Positions 1 through 5,748 of a stretch of 13,896 nucleotides of DNA are shown here, piece after piece. A model generated the notes under the pieces. It was not told where the DNA came from and did no database searches. It was given only the letters and a program-made list of their open reading frames with translations. This DNA is from Pseudomonadota bacterium (GTDB lineage Bacteria > Pseudomonadota > Gammaproteobacteria > Burkholderiales > Thiobacillaceae). The DNA lies in assembly GCA_021821425.1 (NCBI GenBank), contig JAKACL010000046.1:1-13896 (forward strand). Direction: 5' to 3'. Position numbers and translations under genes: made by a program. Position 1 is the stretch's first letter, and each line of letters starts with the position of its first letter.

Positions 1-119
1 ATGGACCATGCCGATCCGGGATTGGAAAGCCGCACTCACCCGATTTACCATCCAGTTCGAGGAGCGGCTTCCTCCGCTGTGAACGAAACCCCGTTTACAC
101 AAAATATCGGACAGGCCCC
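1..119 (+). mobile_element. Right end of an IS256-family insertion sequence
   Basis: The stretch holds the transposase 3' end and, 10 bases after its stop, a terminal repeat (about 93-119) containing TTTACACAAAATATCGGACA. Read inward on the other strand this is the G-rich, TTTTGTGTAAA-type end familiar from IS256-family elements. The left end lies outside the window, so the target duplication cannot be checked; bases just after about 119 would be one copy. The exact last base of the element is uncertain by one or two positions. Confidence 0.75.
2..82 (+). CDS. IS256-family (mutator-type) transposase, C-terminal end only
   Basis: Only the last 26 codons are inside the window; the gene continues to the left. 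The visible tail includes WTMPIRDWKAALTRFTIQF and ends in RLPPL followed by TGA. A tail with the pattern W-x2-AL-x2-F-x-I-x-F-E is typical of IS256/mutator-type DDE transposases, which cut and join the element ends. The stop is followed at once by the right terminal inverted repeat, as expected for this family. Whether the rest of the transposase is intact cannot be told. The frame starting at position 1 is an overlapping shadow. Confidence 0.7.
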   Translation, partial: WTMPIRDWKAALTRFTIQFEERLPPL

Positions 120-331
120 GACAGAAGGTAATTACGCGGGAGTCACCTGTTTATGGGCACCTAATTTTTCTGTCCAAGGAAACCACTATTGATGAGCTCA
201 ACTCCATTTTTCTAGATATGCCCATGAGACTGAAGTGCACCGACTTATTCAGGGATGTGCACAAACTGATCTTGAACAGAGATTTAATCCTGACAACAAT
301 GCAAGGCGCCCGAATTGAGGGAAAAATATGA
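120..331 (+). pseudogene. 3' remnant of an unidentified gene truncated by the IS
   Basis: Reading frame 2 stays open from the insertion-sequence end to a TGA at 329-331. It gives about 69 residues including RLKCTDLFRDVHKLILNRDL and the end GARIEGKI, with a mixed hydrophobic/charged pattern that looks like real protein. The stop falls directly on a rho-independent terminator at 331-358, where a genuine gene end would be. The stretch is visibly richer in A+T than the surrounding genes. The likely reading is that the IS inserted into or replaced the 5' part of a gene, leaving this tail. I do not recognise the family. A short complete gene starting at ATG 218 (37 codons) is an alternative, and it could also be chance. 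Confidence 0.4.
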
Positions 332-358
332 AAGGCCCGCAGCGATGCGGGCCTTTTT
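331..358. terminator. Bidirectional rho-independent terminator
   Basis: AAAGGCCCGC (331-340), loop AGCGAT, GCGGGCCTTT (347-356) form a perfect 10-bp stem. The plus strand continues in a T run; on the minus strand the stem is followed by TTTCATATTTTT. It can end both the truncated plus-strand frame and the minus-strand apr operon. Confidence 0.85.
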
Positions 359-367
359 CACGTCTGC

Positions 368-466
368 TTATTGGCTCGGACGCGTCGGAAATCGCACGTC
401 GTTTTCGGCGGAGTCGCCTACGTGATCACCACGTTTGCTTGATACGGCCTGGCTGATGTAACACAT
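368..466 (-). CDS. Possible 32-aa small protein at the end of the apr operon
   Basis: A minus-strand frame opens at ATG 464-466 and ends at TAA 368-370, ten bases before the terminator stem. The peptide begins MCYISQAVSSKRGDHV and ends FPTRPSQ. No good ribosome binding site is visible (the bases before ATG are GGGCGGCC), and no family is recognised. Its position between the 53-aa gene and the terminator is the only reason to list it. It may be untranslated trailer sequence. Confidence 0.15.
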   Translation of the reverse strand: MCYISQAVSSKRGDHVGDSAENDVRFPTRPSQ

Positions 467-503
467 GGCCGCCCGGCCAGACAGGTTCGCGTGGCCGTCG
501 GAT

Positions 504-665
504 TTACGGCTTCTTGGGCGTGGTGTATTGGACCACTTTATGGAAGGGTTCCCAGATGGTGTCGTACCCGACGTAACCCTTCTCGTTCGGCGCTTTTTGA
601 CGGGTTGTCACAAAGCGTGATTTGCCTTCCGGGACTGGGCGTTTGATTTTGGTGGGTTCGCTCAT
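504..665 (-). CDS. Small basic hypothetical protein (53 aa), last clear gene of the apr operon
   Basis: The frame starts at ATG 663-665 and ends at TAA 504-506. A GAGG ribosome binding site lies 7 bases before the start (ACGAGGTCAACC-ATG). The protein begins MSEPTKIKRPVPEGKSRF, has a middle with NEKGYVGYDTIWEPFHK and ends QYTTPKKP. It is rich in Lys/Arg and aromatic residues, with no signal peptide and no membrane segment. It follows the FKBP-like gene by 65 bases on the same strand and precedes the operon terminator, so it is probably co-transcribed with aprMBA. I do not recognise a family. Coding quality, start signal and placement favour a real gene; a role with APS reductase is only inferred from position. 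Confidence 0.6.
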   Translation of the reverse strand: MSEPTKIKRPVPEGKSRFVTTRQKAPNEKGYVGYDTIWEPFHKVVQYTTPKKP

Positions 666-730
666 GGTTGACCTCGTCTCATTGGAAAGTGGGGGCTGGG
701 AAACACCGTGTCAGGCAGTTTGCAAATCAT

Positions 731-1240
731 TCAAACGGGCACGGCGCGACAGTTGTCCAGGTCGGGGGCCGCTTCCACCTTGCCGCCGTACTGGATTTCT
801 TCGGCTGTGGCATCACGCACCATCAGGATCTCGAGCTTGAAAATCACTTGCCGGCCGCACAGCGGGTTATTGCCGTCTATCGTCACGGTTTTTTTGTCCA
901 CCCGGGTCACCAGAAAACTCCTGGTTTGACCATTGTCGTTTTCCATCAGGATGGCGGTGCCGACTTCACGGTAGGCCTCGGGGACGTTTTCGATAGCTTC
1001 GATGACCACCAGGGCTTCATCGCGGGGGCCATAGATATCGTTGCAGTCGATGGGGACCTCGATGACCTCGCCCGCGGCTTTGCCTGCCAGCGCGTCCATG
1101 ACCTGGGGCGACAGGATCTCGTTGACGCCATGCACATAGCCCAGGGGAAACTCGACCTGCGTCAGCACCTGGCGCGTTTTCTGGTCGATGACCTTGTAGG
1201 TCAGTTCGACATATTTGTTGGCTTCGATGATGGCTTTCAT
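731..1240 (-). CDS. SlyD-like FKBP-type peptidyl-prolyl isomerase, active site altered
   Basis: The protein has 169 residues. It shows the FKBP half GYVHGVNEILSPQVMDALAG (34-53), an inserted-flap-like middle, and the returning strand DGNNPLCGRQVIFKLEI (122-138) followed by VRDATAEEI, a layout shared with SlyD. SlyD proteins are cytoplasmic chaperone/prolyl isomerases, some with metal-binding tails. Here the His/Cys-rich tail is absent. The conserved aromatic positions look kept (Tyr15, Tyr70, Phe134), but the acidic active-site residue expected in the V-D-E/S-S motif is missing, the region reading RQVLTQVEFP. It may therefore be mainly a folding or assembly chaperone. It lies 15 bases behind the 129-aa gene in the apr operon, suggesting help in folding APS reductase (inference). 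The start has only a weak GGGA binding site. Confidence 0.8.
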   Translation of the reverse strand: MKAIIEANKYVELTYKVIDQKTRQVLTQVEFPLGYVHGVNEILSPQVMDALAGKAAGEVIEVPIDCNDIYGPRDEALVVIEAIENVPEAYREVGTAILMENDNGQTRSFLVTRVDKKTVTIDGNNPLCGRQVIFKLEILMVRDATAEEIQYGGKVEAAPDLDNCRAVPV

Positions 1241-1255
1241 GGGTATCCCGACGGT

Positions 1256-1645
1256 TCAGAAAATGGAGGCGGCAAAGATGCGCACCTCGCCCTGTTCATA
1301 GCCCAGCACCAGCCGACCGAGCCATTCCCCTTCCCGCTTCGTGCTTCGGACCCGGTACAGCACCGTGACATGCTGCCCTCTGCGGATGATGCCCAGGTAA
1401 TCCCATTCCTTGCGCAGGCTTCGGGTCAGTTCGCTGTTGGCGAACTGTTTGCCGACTTCGACTTCGTTGAGGCCGAGCAGCAGGTCGTAGGAGAACTTGC
1501 GGATGAATTTTCCGTATTGCCCCAGGTTGGAGTATTTGATCAGGTCATTCCACATCGGGTGGGCGAGCGCCAGTATCGCCTCGTCGGTGTGGTCGATGAT
1601 GTTCATGGAAGTTTCGGGTGTGGCCTGAACGACTGAACTGCTCAT
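1256..1645 (-). CDS. Conserved-looking hypothetical protein (129 aa) downstream of aprA
   Basis: It starts at ATG 1643-1645 with AGGA eight bases upstream and ends at TGA 1256-1258. The protein is soluble, with no signal peptide or membrane segment. An N-terminal helix-like part contains DEAILALAHPMWNDLIKYSN; the C-terminal part alternates like beta strands (HVTVLYRV, WLGRLVLGYEQGEVRIFAA). Tyr and Trp are frequent and no Cys is present, so it does not bind an iron-sulfur cluster by itself. I do not recognise the family. It sits between aprA (96-base gap holding a strong hairpin) and the FKBP-like gene (15-base gap), so an accessory or maturation role for APS reductase is plausible but unproven. 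Confidence 0.75.
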   Translation of the reverse strand: MSSSVVQATPETSMNIIDHTDEAILALAHPMWNDLIKYSNLGQYGKFIRKFSYDLLLGLNEVEVGKQFANSELTRSLRKEWDYLGIIRRGQHVTVLYRVRSTKREGEWLGRLVLGYEQGEVRIFAASIF

Positions 1646-1700
1646 GGATCATTCCTGTTAGGTCGTTGAAAATTAAGCGCAGGAAACATGCGGGTCTTAG

Positions 1701-1740
1701 CGGCCGGCGGCGCACAGCAGACGCGCCGCCCGGGCGGCCG
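1701..1740 (-). promoter_or_regulatory. Strong hairpin immediately after aprA
   Basis: GGCGGCGC (1706-1713) pairs with GCGCCGCC (1723-1730) around a 9-base loop. The outer CGGCC (1701-1705) pairs with GGCCG (1736-1740), leaving a 5-base bulge. The structure begins two bases past the aprA stop. No T run follows on the minus strand, so it is more likely an mRNA-stabilising or processing stem than a terminator; it could lower expression of the three downstream genes relative to aprBA. Confidence 0.55.
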
Positions 1741-1741
1741 T

Positions 1742-3610
1742 CTACCCGCCCTTGTCGACCAGGTGGTAGCACGGGGCCTTTTCCATGGTGTATTCGCCGG
1801 TCACGGGATCGCGGCGCGATACGGTGAGGACGTGCCAGTTAACATCGTCGAGCTTCATCGCATCCCCCCGGTAGTAGTAACCGGGCCAGCGGGTTTCCTT
1901 GCGGAACAGCGTGTGTTGCATCACCGCTTCGGAAGTGAGATGGCGATGCTTCAGTTCCCAGGCGCGCAGCAGCTCATGGATGTCCTCGGCGGCGAGTTTC
2001 TCAAGGTCTTCTTCCATGATCTTGAGTTTTTTCAGGCCGATTTGCAGCAGTTTGTCGTTGGTCATGTAGTTGACCGTCGCCCCGGCGCAGTATTCGTCCA
2101 TTAATTTCTGCAGCCGGTCGAGGCCCTGCCTGGGATTGATGTAATGCGGGTTGACGCTGCCTGCCGTGATTTCGTTGCGGTAGACCCTGTAATGCTCCAT
2201 CGGCTTGTAGATCTCTTTCCGGCGGCGCTCGATCTGCTCGTCGGAAACATGGATGCCCTCGGCCTTGCCGTCGTCGATGTACTTGCATGCCGCCTTGGCG
2301 GCCAGACGGCCTTCGGTGAACGAGCCCGACGAGAACGCGTGCGGCGTGCCGCCGACGGCGTCGCCCGCGCCGAACAGGCCTTCGACCGTGGTCATGCGGT
2401 TGTAGCCCCAGTAGTACTCGGGAGGGGAAACGTCCTCCGGGCCTGAACACCAGGCGCCGCAACCGGTCGCGTGCGAGCCCATCACATACGGCTCGGAGGT
2501 GGTCAGCTCGGGGTTCTCATACTTCGGGTTGACATCGGTCGCCGCCCACAGCACGGCCTGACCCACGGTCATGCCGAGGAAGTTATGCCAGCCGATCTCT
2601 TCAAGGTGCGGATCCTGGAAGGCCTCCATCGTCACCATGTGGATAGGACCGCGACCGGCATTCACCTCGGAGATGAAAGCGTGATTGCGCAGACAGGTCG
2701 GAATCGGTTTGTGGGACAGATGCTGCCCTTCGGTATCCAGGTATTCCTTGCCGACCATTTCAGTCAGCGCCGGGAACCACTTCGACTCGTACTCTTCGCC
2801 ATTGCAGTTCTGCGTGTAGGTCTTCAGGTGCAGGAAATAGGCCCCCACCGGACCGTAACCGTCCTTGAATCGCGCCAGCACGATACGGTTTTCCATCTGG
2901 GTCATTTTTGCGCCCGCCTGGATCATCAGGCCATAGGCTGAGCCCGACGACCATGGCGCATACCAGACCCGACCCGCACCTTCGCCCACCGAGCGCGGCT
3001 TGAAGATGTTGGAAGCGCCGCCTGCGCCGACGATGACCGTCTTCGACTTGAAGACATGGTAATCGCCGGTACGGACGTTAAAGCCGACCGCACCGGCCAC
3101 GCGATTCTCCTTGGCGTCGTCCATCAGCAGATGGGTGACGCAGATCCGGTTGAAGACCTTGTCGGCGGATTTCTTGGCGGCCTCGGCGACGATCGGCTTA
3201 TAGGACTCGCCATGAATCATGATCTGCCAACGCCCCTCGCGCTGATAGGCGCCGGTCTTGGGGTTGCGCATCAGCGGCAGGCCCCACTCCTCGAACTGGT
3301 GGACGGCGGAGTCGACGTGACGCGCCATATCGAACAGCAGGTCCTCGCGCACCATTCCCATCAGGTCCATCCGCGCGTATCGCACGTGATCTTCAGGCTT
3401 GTTCTCGCCCCAACGCGTGCCCATGTAGCAGTTGATCGCGTAGAGGCCCTGAGCCACCGCACCCGAACGGTCGATGTTGGCCTTTTCGGCGATGACGATC
3501 TTCTTGTCCTGCCCCCAGTAGCGGGCTTCCCACGCAGCACCCGTGCCGCCCAGTCCCGCGCCTACGACGAGGACATCGATGTTGTCTTCGACAATCGTGT
3601 TGTAAGCCAT
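1742..3610 (-). CDS. aprA: Dissimilatory adenylylsulfate (APS) reductase, alpha subunit
   Basis: The 622-aa flavoprotein has the usual AprA length. With AprB it interconverts APS with sulfite plus AMP; in sulfur oxidisers it runs from sulfite toward APS in the cytoplasm. The N-terminal FAD fold is VLVVGAGLGGTGAAWEAR with GAGLGG at 17-22, followed by a RSGAVAQGLYAIN segment. A second flavin-contacting region reads TTVEGLFGAGDAVGGTPHAF. The stretch SHATGCGAWCSGPEDVSPPE is characteristic of AprA and separates it from the related fumarate reductase and succinate dehydrogenase flavoproteins. The ATG lies in the overlap TGATG with the aprB stop, so the two are translationally coupled. There is no sign of truncation. 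Confidence 0.97.
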   Translation of the reverse strand: MAYNTIVEDNIDVLVVGAGLGGTGAAWEARYWGQDKKIVIAEKANIDRSGAVAQGLYAINCYMGTRWGENKPEDHVRYARMDLMGMVREDLLFDMARHVDSAVHQFEEWGLPLMRNPKTGAYQREGRWQIMIHGESYKPIVAEAAKKSADKVFNRICVTHLLMDDAKENRVAGAVGFNVRTGDYHVFKSKTVIVGAGGASNIFKPRSVGEGAGRVWYAPWSSGSAYGLMIQAGAKMTQMENRIVLARFKDGYGPVGAYFLHLKTYTQNCNGEEYESKWFPALTEMVGKEYLDTEGQHLSHKPIPTCLRNHAFISEVNAGRGPIHMVTMEAFQDPHLEEIGWHNFLGMTVGQAVLWAATDVNPKYENPELTTSEPYVMGSHATGCGAWCSGPEDVSPPEYYWGYNRMTTVEGLFGAGDAVGGTPHAFSSGSFTEGRLAAKAACKYIDDGKAEGIHVSDEQIERRRKEIYKPMEHYRVYRNEITAGSVNPHYINPRQGLDRLQKLMDEYCAGATVNYMTNDKLLQIGLKKLKIMEEDLEKLAAEDIHELLRAWELKHRHLTSEAVMQHTLFRKETRWPGYYYRGDAMKLDDVNWHVLTVSRRDPVTGEYTMEKAPCYHLVDKGG

Positions 3611-4092
3611 CAGTAGTACACCCCCTCTTTCATCACGAGACCGCTCGATTCCAGCGTATGCAGATCGCCTTCGTCCATGCGAATGTATTTGGGTTCGTTG
3701 AACAGCAACTGGCTGTCGCGCATCGCCTGGCTCGGCGCGGGCACGTCGGAGAGTTGCGGAATATGCTTGCCCCAGGGCTTGGTCGTGATCGGCGCCAGCA
3801 GTTCCATGTCCTTCTCGCCGTTGCGGAACTTGATGCGCCAGGCAATGACGCCTTTTTCCTCGTCGCGGCGAACGCGCACCGAATGGCCCAGCGGGGCGAA
3901 GTCGGCGTAACCGCGCACGTCGATCGCGTCATGCGGGCAGGCCTTGACGCACGAGTAGCACTCCCAGCACATGTTCGGCTCGATGTTGTAGGCGCGCCGC
4001 GTGACTTTATCGATATGCATGATGTCTGACGGGCAGATGTCAACGCAGTGTCCGCAGCCATCGCAACGCGTCATGTACACAAAGGTAGGCAT
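3610..4092 (-). CDS. aprB: Dissimilatory APS reductase, beta subunit (two [4Fe-4S] clusters)
   Basis: This 160-aa ferredoxin-like subunit passes electrons between the AprA flavin and the membrane partner. The first cluster motif is CDGCGHCVDICP (Cys10, 13, 16, 20) and the second is CWECYSCVKACP (Cys42, 45, 48, 52). The C-terminal half (NGEKDMELLAPITTKPWGKH onward to GVYY) matches the long AprB tail that wraps around AprA. A clear AGAGGA ribosome binding site stands seven bases before ATG 4090-4092. It follows the aprM stop by 36 bases and overlaps the aprA start by one base (TGATG). All eight cluster cysteines are present, so the gene looks functional. Confidence 0.97.
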   Translation of the reverse strand: MPTFVYMTRCDGCGHCVDICPSDIMHIDKVTRRAYNIEPNMCWECYSCVKACPHDAIDVRGYADFAPLGHSVRVRRDEEKGVIAWRIKFRNGEKDMELLAPITTKPWGKHIPQLSDVPAPSQAMRDSQLLFNEPKYIRMDEGDLHTLESSGLVMKEGVYY

Positions 4093-4128
4093 GGTGTTCC
4101 TCTCGATTCTGGTGGATGGATCGGGCGA

Positions 4129-4977
4129 TTAAAAATGGTTGGGCGCTTCACGCTTGATGCCCAGTCCCATGTTGGGCGGGCTGGCGCCCATGTAGGTCGG
4201 GATATCGGGAAACCTCGCCTGCACGTCGGGATCCGACAAATCGTAGATGGCGGGCATGTTTTCTCTCGACCCATCCGCCTTGATGACGCGCTTCTGGAAA
4301 GCGGCCGCAGGCTTGAAGAACATGTGCGCGAATTTGGACCAGTACACCGAGCCGAAGAGCAGGGTGCTGAAGGCGACGAACAATACGAAGAACAGCATGT
4401 TCAGCGTGCCGACCCCCAGGGTGAAAGACCAGAGCAGCGCGAAGGTGGCCATGCCAAGCAGGCCGACGATGAAAAGATCGCCGCGCCCGTTCAGCTGATA
4501 CCACTTGACGCCCTCGGAGGCGACGTCGACCCGGATGCTGAACCAGAACCAGTACCCCCCCAGGCACAGCATGGCCGCACCCAGGTGCCAAAGCAGCGGC
4601 AGGATGGCCGGTGCCGGATCTTCCGGGGTCGGATAGGCAAAGATCAGTATCGCCGTGGTGACGACGAAAATGACGAAGCCGTACATGGTGAAGAGGTGCG
4701 AAATGCGGCGCTTCGGATTGGCGAATTCGCCCGAGGTCAGCACCTCGTTGGCGACGGTCTTCAAGGCCAGCGCGCTTTTTTCACCTGCGCCCAGCGTACG
4801 CGTCGCGTTCTTTTTGGCCTTCCGGGCGTTCTCGAAAAAGTACTGGGCGCTTTTCTTGTGAAGCATGTCGAGTATCGTCCCGGCCACCACCAGAATGAAC
4901 ATCAGCACGACGTATGCCTGCATGGCAGTCGGCGGGATGACGGCGGCAAGTTCGGCGAAGGGGTTGCTGGAAATCAT
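4129..4977 (-). CDS. aprM: AprM, membrane anchor/electron-transfer partner of APS reductase
   Basis: The 282-aa integral membrane protein has about five hydrophobic helices (residues 20-40, 96-115, 125-148, 168-188, 192-213) and a soluble C-terminal tail. The region YWSKFAHMFFKP and histidines near 94, 131 and 218 resemble the heme-b-binding membrane subunits QmoC/HdrE/NarI, which exchange electrons with quinone; heme binding here is inferred. In sulfur oxidisers without qmoABC, an aprM gene is typically found beside aprBA, as here. The start chosen is ATG 4975-4977 (MISSNPFAEL), preceded by GAGGAG ten bases away. A longer frame from TTG 5046 adds an Arg-rich 23-residue N-terminus without a binding site and is unlikely. 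First gene of the operon. Confidence 0.88.
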   Translation of the reverse strand: MISSNPFAELAAVIPPTAMQAYVVLMFILVVAGTILDMLHKKSAQYFFENARKAKKNATRTLGAGEKSALALKTVANEVLTSGEFANPKRRISHLFTMYGFVIFVVTTAILIFAYPTPEDPAPAILPLLWHLGAAMLCLGGYWFWFSIRVDVASEGVKWYQLNGRGDLFIVGLLGMATFALLWSFTLGVGTLNMLFFVLFVAFSTLLFGSVYWSKFAHMFFKPAAAFQKRVIKADGSRENMPAIYDLSDPDVQARFPDIPTYMGASPPNMGLGIKREAPNHF

Positions 4978-5120
4978 GGGCTCAGGTCTCCTCAGGGTCA
5001 CAAAAATACGAGTGCGCGTCCTTCGTATGCGAAACAGCACTGGCAATCGATGTTCAGGCAGGTCTGACCAGCAGTAAAGATACTAAAACGACCCATCCTA
5101 TTCATAATTTCTTGGGTAGC

Positions 5121-5136
5121 GGTCCTCGTCAGGACC
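5121..5136. promoter_or_regulatory. Perfect inverted repeat upstream of aprM
   Basis: GGTCCT-CGTC-AGGACC is a 6-bp perfect stem with a 4-base loop, 144 bases upstream of the aprM start. There is no adjacent T run, so it is not a terminator. It may be an operator or a leader-RNA hairpin for the apr operon. Confidence 0.35.
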
Positions 5137-5290
5137 CATGGCTTCAAATTCAATGCCGTAGACCCATGTTAGACCATGAAAATGAACATGTTTAGATTAA
5201 ACCAGAAATGATGAACCTGGCCAGGAGCGATTCGTTTCGCTGCCATGCCGCCGTTAGGGATACGCATTCCGAGATGCGCCGTTCAGACCA

Positions 5291-5324
5291 AGCGCAGGCG
5301 AACGGGCGTTCGCGCCGATGCGCT
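5291..5324. other. Two-part hairpin in the intergenic region
   Basis: The inner stem is GCGAAC (5298-5303), loop GGGC, GTTCGC (5308-5313). The outer stem is AGCGCA (5291-5296) pairing with TGCGCT (5319-5324), with one unpaired base on the left and five on the right. Twelve base pairs in 34 bases suggest a structured RNA or a protein-binding dyad. No T run follows on either strand. Confidence 0.4.
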
Positions 5325-5349
5325 GTGAGCGGGACACTGCGCAGAATGG

Positions 5350-5364
5350 TCCGAAAGCGTCGGA
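5350..5364 (+). promoter_or_regulatory. Candidate enhancer/activator site TCCGA-N5-TCGGA
   Basis: This is a perfect dyad about 100-115 bases upstream of the predicted sigma-54 start site, the usual distance for a bacterial enhancer-binding protein. A further TCCGA half-site is at 5268. The cognate regulator is not in the window. Confidence 0.35.
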
Positions 5365-5416
5365 TTTTCTTACATGACGCACAATAGACTCAGCACTTGG
5401 GGGCGCATCGATGCTT

Positions 5417-5429
5417 TAACCAATTGATT
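5417..5429 (-). promoter_or_regulatory. IHF-type site (exact WATCAANNNNTTR match)
   Basis: The minus strand reads AATCAATTGGTTA, matching the 13-base IHF consensus at every defined position and next to an A/T tract (ATAATAAAAAATT). It lies between the candidate enhancer dyad and the sigma-54 promoter, where IHF usually bends DNA to bring the activator to the polymerase. Confidence 0.5.
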
Positions 5430-5448
5430 CATAATAAAAAATTCAACG

Positions 5449-5464
5449 TGGCGCATTCCTTGCT
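5449..5464 (+). promoter_or_regulatory. Sigma-54 (-24/-12) promoter
   Basis: TGGCGCATTCCTTGCT matches the TGGCAC-N5-TTGC pattern with correct spacing and with the essential GG and GC pairs 12 bases apart; only one base of the -24 box differs. The expected transcription start is near 5475. A dyad TTGCT-ATTGC-AGCAA (5460-5474) overlaps the -12 box. The 45-aa gene starts about 50 bases after the start site. Confidence 0.6.
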
Positions 5465-5523
5465 ATTGCAGCAATGCCGATTTGGCACCCCCGTACAACT
5501 ACTAACGACCAAGGAGAACCGGG

Positions 5524-5661
5524 ATGCATCCTTTGAGAGTATTCATGCGTGGTTGGCTTTATAGCCTCAGACGCAGCGCACGCAACAATAACCTGCACAC
5601 CTTGATGGGCGGCCTCATCCGTCAGCGCGTACCCGGCTTCGACCGCCGCAGGAAAGCGTAA
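5524..5661 (+). CDS. Arg-rich small protein (45 aa) behind a sigma-54 promoter
   Basis: The frame starts at ATG 5524-5526, seven bases after a strong AAGGAG ribosome binding site, and ends at TAA 5659-5661. The peptide begins MHPLRVFMRGWLYSLRRSAR and ends RQRVPGFDRRRKA. It has ten Arg and one Lys against a single Asp, with a short amphipathic N-terminal half; it could contact membrane, RNA or another protein. No known family is recognised. The chain of candidate enhancer dyad, IHF site, sigma-54 promoter, near-ideal binding site and clean short frame supports a real, conditionally expressed gene. An opposite-strand 81-codon frame over the same bases lacks these signals. Confidence 0.55.
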   Translation: MHPLRVFMRGWLYSLRRSARNNNLHTLMGGLIRQRVPGFDRRRKA

Positions 5662-5748
5662 CCCGGCACGCTCGCACGACCCCTGCAACGCTCGACTGGC
5701 AGCCTTACAATGGCAATCCGGGAATCGTTGCCAGGCGATTTCCGACGT

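Larger units (their letters stand above)
5047..5523. other. Gene-free, dyad-rich region between the apr operon and the 45-aa gene
   Basis: No convincing gene is seen. On the apr side are an inverted repeat at 5121-5136 and three copies of GACCCAT (5090, 5133, 5161). In the middle are CGCAT-N6-ATGCG (5263-5278), a two-part hairpin (5291-5324) and TCCGA-N5-TCGGA (5350-5364). On the right are an IHF-type site and a sigma-54 promoter. I could not fix a sigma-70 promoter for aprM. A minus-strand open stretch just before aprM (13 codons, MGPDEDRYPRNYE) has no clear binding site; it could be a leader peptide or chance. Confidence 0.6.

Noticed and set aside
1..192. 63-codon plus-strand frame from the first base
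   Set aside because: It overlaps the recognisable IS256 transposase tail in another frame and crosses the IS terminal repeat; its sequence resembles no protein.
328..480. Plus-strand frame starting at ATG 328 after GAGGG
   Set aside because: Its first codons are the stem of the terminator; the start signal is better explained as part of the preceding frame and its stop.
668..1636. 322-codon plus-strand frame
   Set aside because: It lies antisense to the FKBP-like and 129-aa genes, both with better support; it is a shadow caused by high GC.
4978..5046. TTG-started 23-residue extension of AprM
   Set aside because: The added residues are an Arg-rich stretch without a binding site; the ATG at 4977 has GAGGAG upstream and a family-like start.
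5482..5497. Second sigma-54-like match, TTGGCACCCCCGTACA
   Set aside because: The -24 half fits but the -12 half reads TACA instead of TTGC, lacking the essential GC.
5443..5688. 81-codon minus-strand frame
   Set aside because: It has no binding site and no recognisable features, and it is antisense to the sigma-54/45-aa module.
5712..5732. Hairpin GGCAA...TTGCC as a terminator for the 45-aa gene
   Set aside because: There are only five pairs, an 11-base loop and no T run.
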